5,318 nucleotides of DNA. Source: Candidatus Geothermarchaeota archaeon. GTDB lineage: Archaea; Thermoproteota; Nitrososphaeria; Geothermarchaeales; JAUWBL01. Numbering within the stretch: the first letter of the stretch is position 1; each line of letters begins with the position of its first letter. The notes below the pieces were generated by a model. That model ran no database searches. It saw nothing but the letters and a program-made list of their open reading frames with translations, and had not been told where the DNA came from. The translations under genes were made by a program, and so were the position numbers. Below are positions 5,225 to 5,318 of this stretch, in pieces. Where the stretch lies: positions 1-5,318 of the forward strand of contig JAUWBL010000090.1 in NCBI GenBank assembly GCA_030601715.1, written 5' to 3'.

Positions 5225-5318
5225 AGTCACCTTCTCCCTGGAGCAGAAAAGTCAACATCCGTGTACTAGCATCACGTTAGTTTTGGTTTGTGTTTTAACG
5301 AGCGTTAGTAAAGCTGGA
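5225..5318. other. Non-coding sequence after the zinc-ribbon gene
   Basis: No gene can be supported here. The stretch turns AT-rich towards the right edge. It includes a T-rich run and a TTTTAA element at 5293-5298 that could also be a TATA-like box for a plus-strand gene beyond the window. Confidence 0.4.
5277..5296 (+). terminator. T-rich run, possible archaeal terminator of the zinc-ribbon gene
   Basis: Fourteen of twenty bases are T, in three clusters (TTTT, TTT, TTTT), starting about 50 nt after the zinc-ribbon stop. Archaeal RNA polymerase can terminate on T-rich tracts without a stem. There is only a weak 5-bp flanking inverted repeat (CGTTA at 5275-5279, TAACG at 5296-5300). Confidence 0.3.

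Overview
The window reads as a stretch of an archaeal chromosome that carries one TCA-cycle gene block on the minus strand. From its promoter leftwards the block is fumarase alpha, fumarase beta, succinate dehydrogenase flavoprotein (sdhA), two cytochrome b-type membrane anchors (sdhC, sdhD) and the iron-sulfur subunit (sdhB). sdhB runs off the left edge. The genes are packed with 4-nt GTGA overlaps or gaps of about 35 nt or less, so they are probably one transcription unit (fumA-fumB-sdhA-sdhC-sdhD-sdhB). An archaeal source is inferred from three things: a TATA-type AT-rich box ahead of the operon in otherwise GC-rich DNA, the split two-subunit class I fumarase, and GTG starts with purine-rich ribosome binding sites. 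No marker gene fixes the phylum.

Layout: 1-710 sdhB (C-terminus missing); 722-1084 sdhD; 1081-1551 sdhC; 1568-3286 (or 3295) sdhA; 3322-3918 fumarase beta; 3915-4820 (or 4844) fumarase alpha; 4868-4882 TATA-like elements; 4894-4913 a near-perfect inverted repeat just upstream of the promoter. Positions 4914-5104 hold no gene I can support, but include a 9-bp hairpin at 5036-5057 and a coding-like frame without a good start. At 5105-5224 on the plus strand there is a 39-residue, six-cysteine zinc-ribbon-like protein. Positions 5225-5318 are non-coding, with a T-rich run that could end its transcript.

Together the six operon genes encode two consecutive steps, succinate to fumarate (membrane complex II, quinone-linked) and fumarate to malate (soluble iron-sulfur hydratase). 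Either can run oxidatively or reductively, and the sequence does not settle the direction. All the core catalytic and cofactor residues I looked for are present: the FAD-linking His, the active-site His/Arg set, all eleven Fe-S cysteines of SdhB, and three candidate cluster cysteines in fumarase alpha.

The operon is largely conventional in content, and I do not see a clearly new system. The points most worth a second look are the small six-cysteine protein, the inverted repeat next to the promoter, the A-C-D-B gene order, the four helix-borne histidines that could hold two haems, and the ambiguous start of the fumarase alpha gene.
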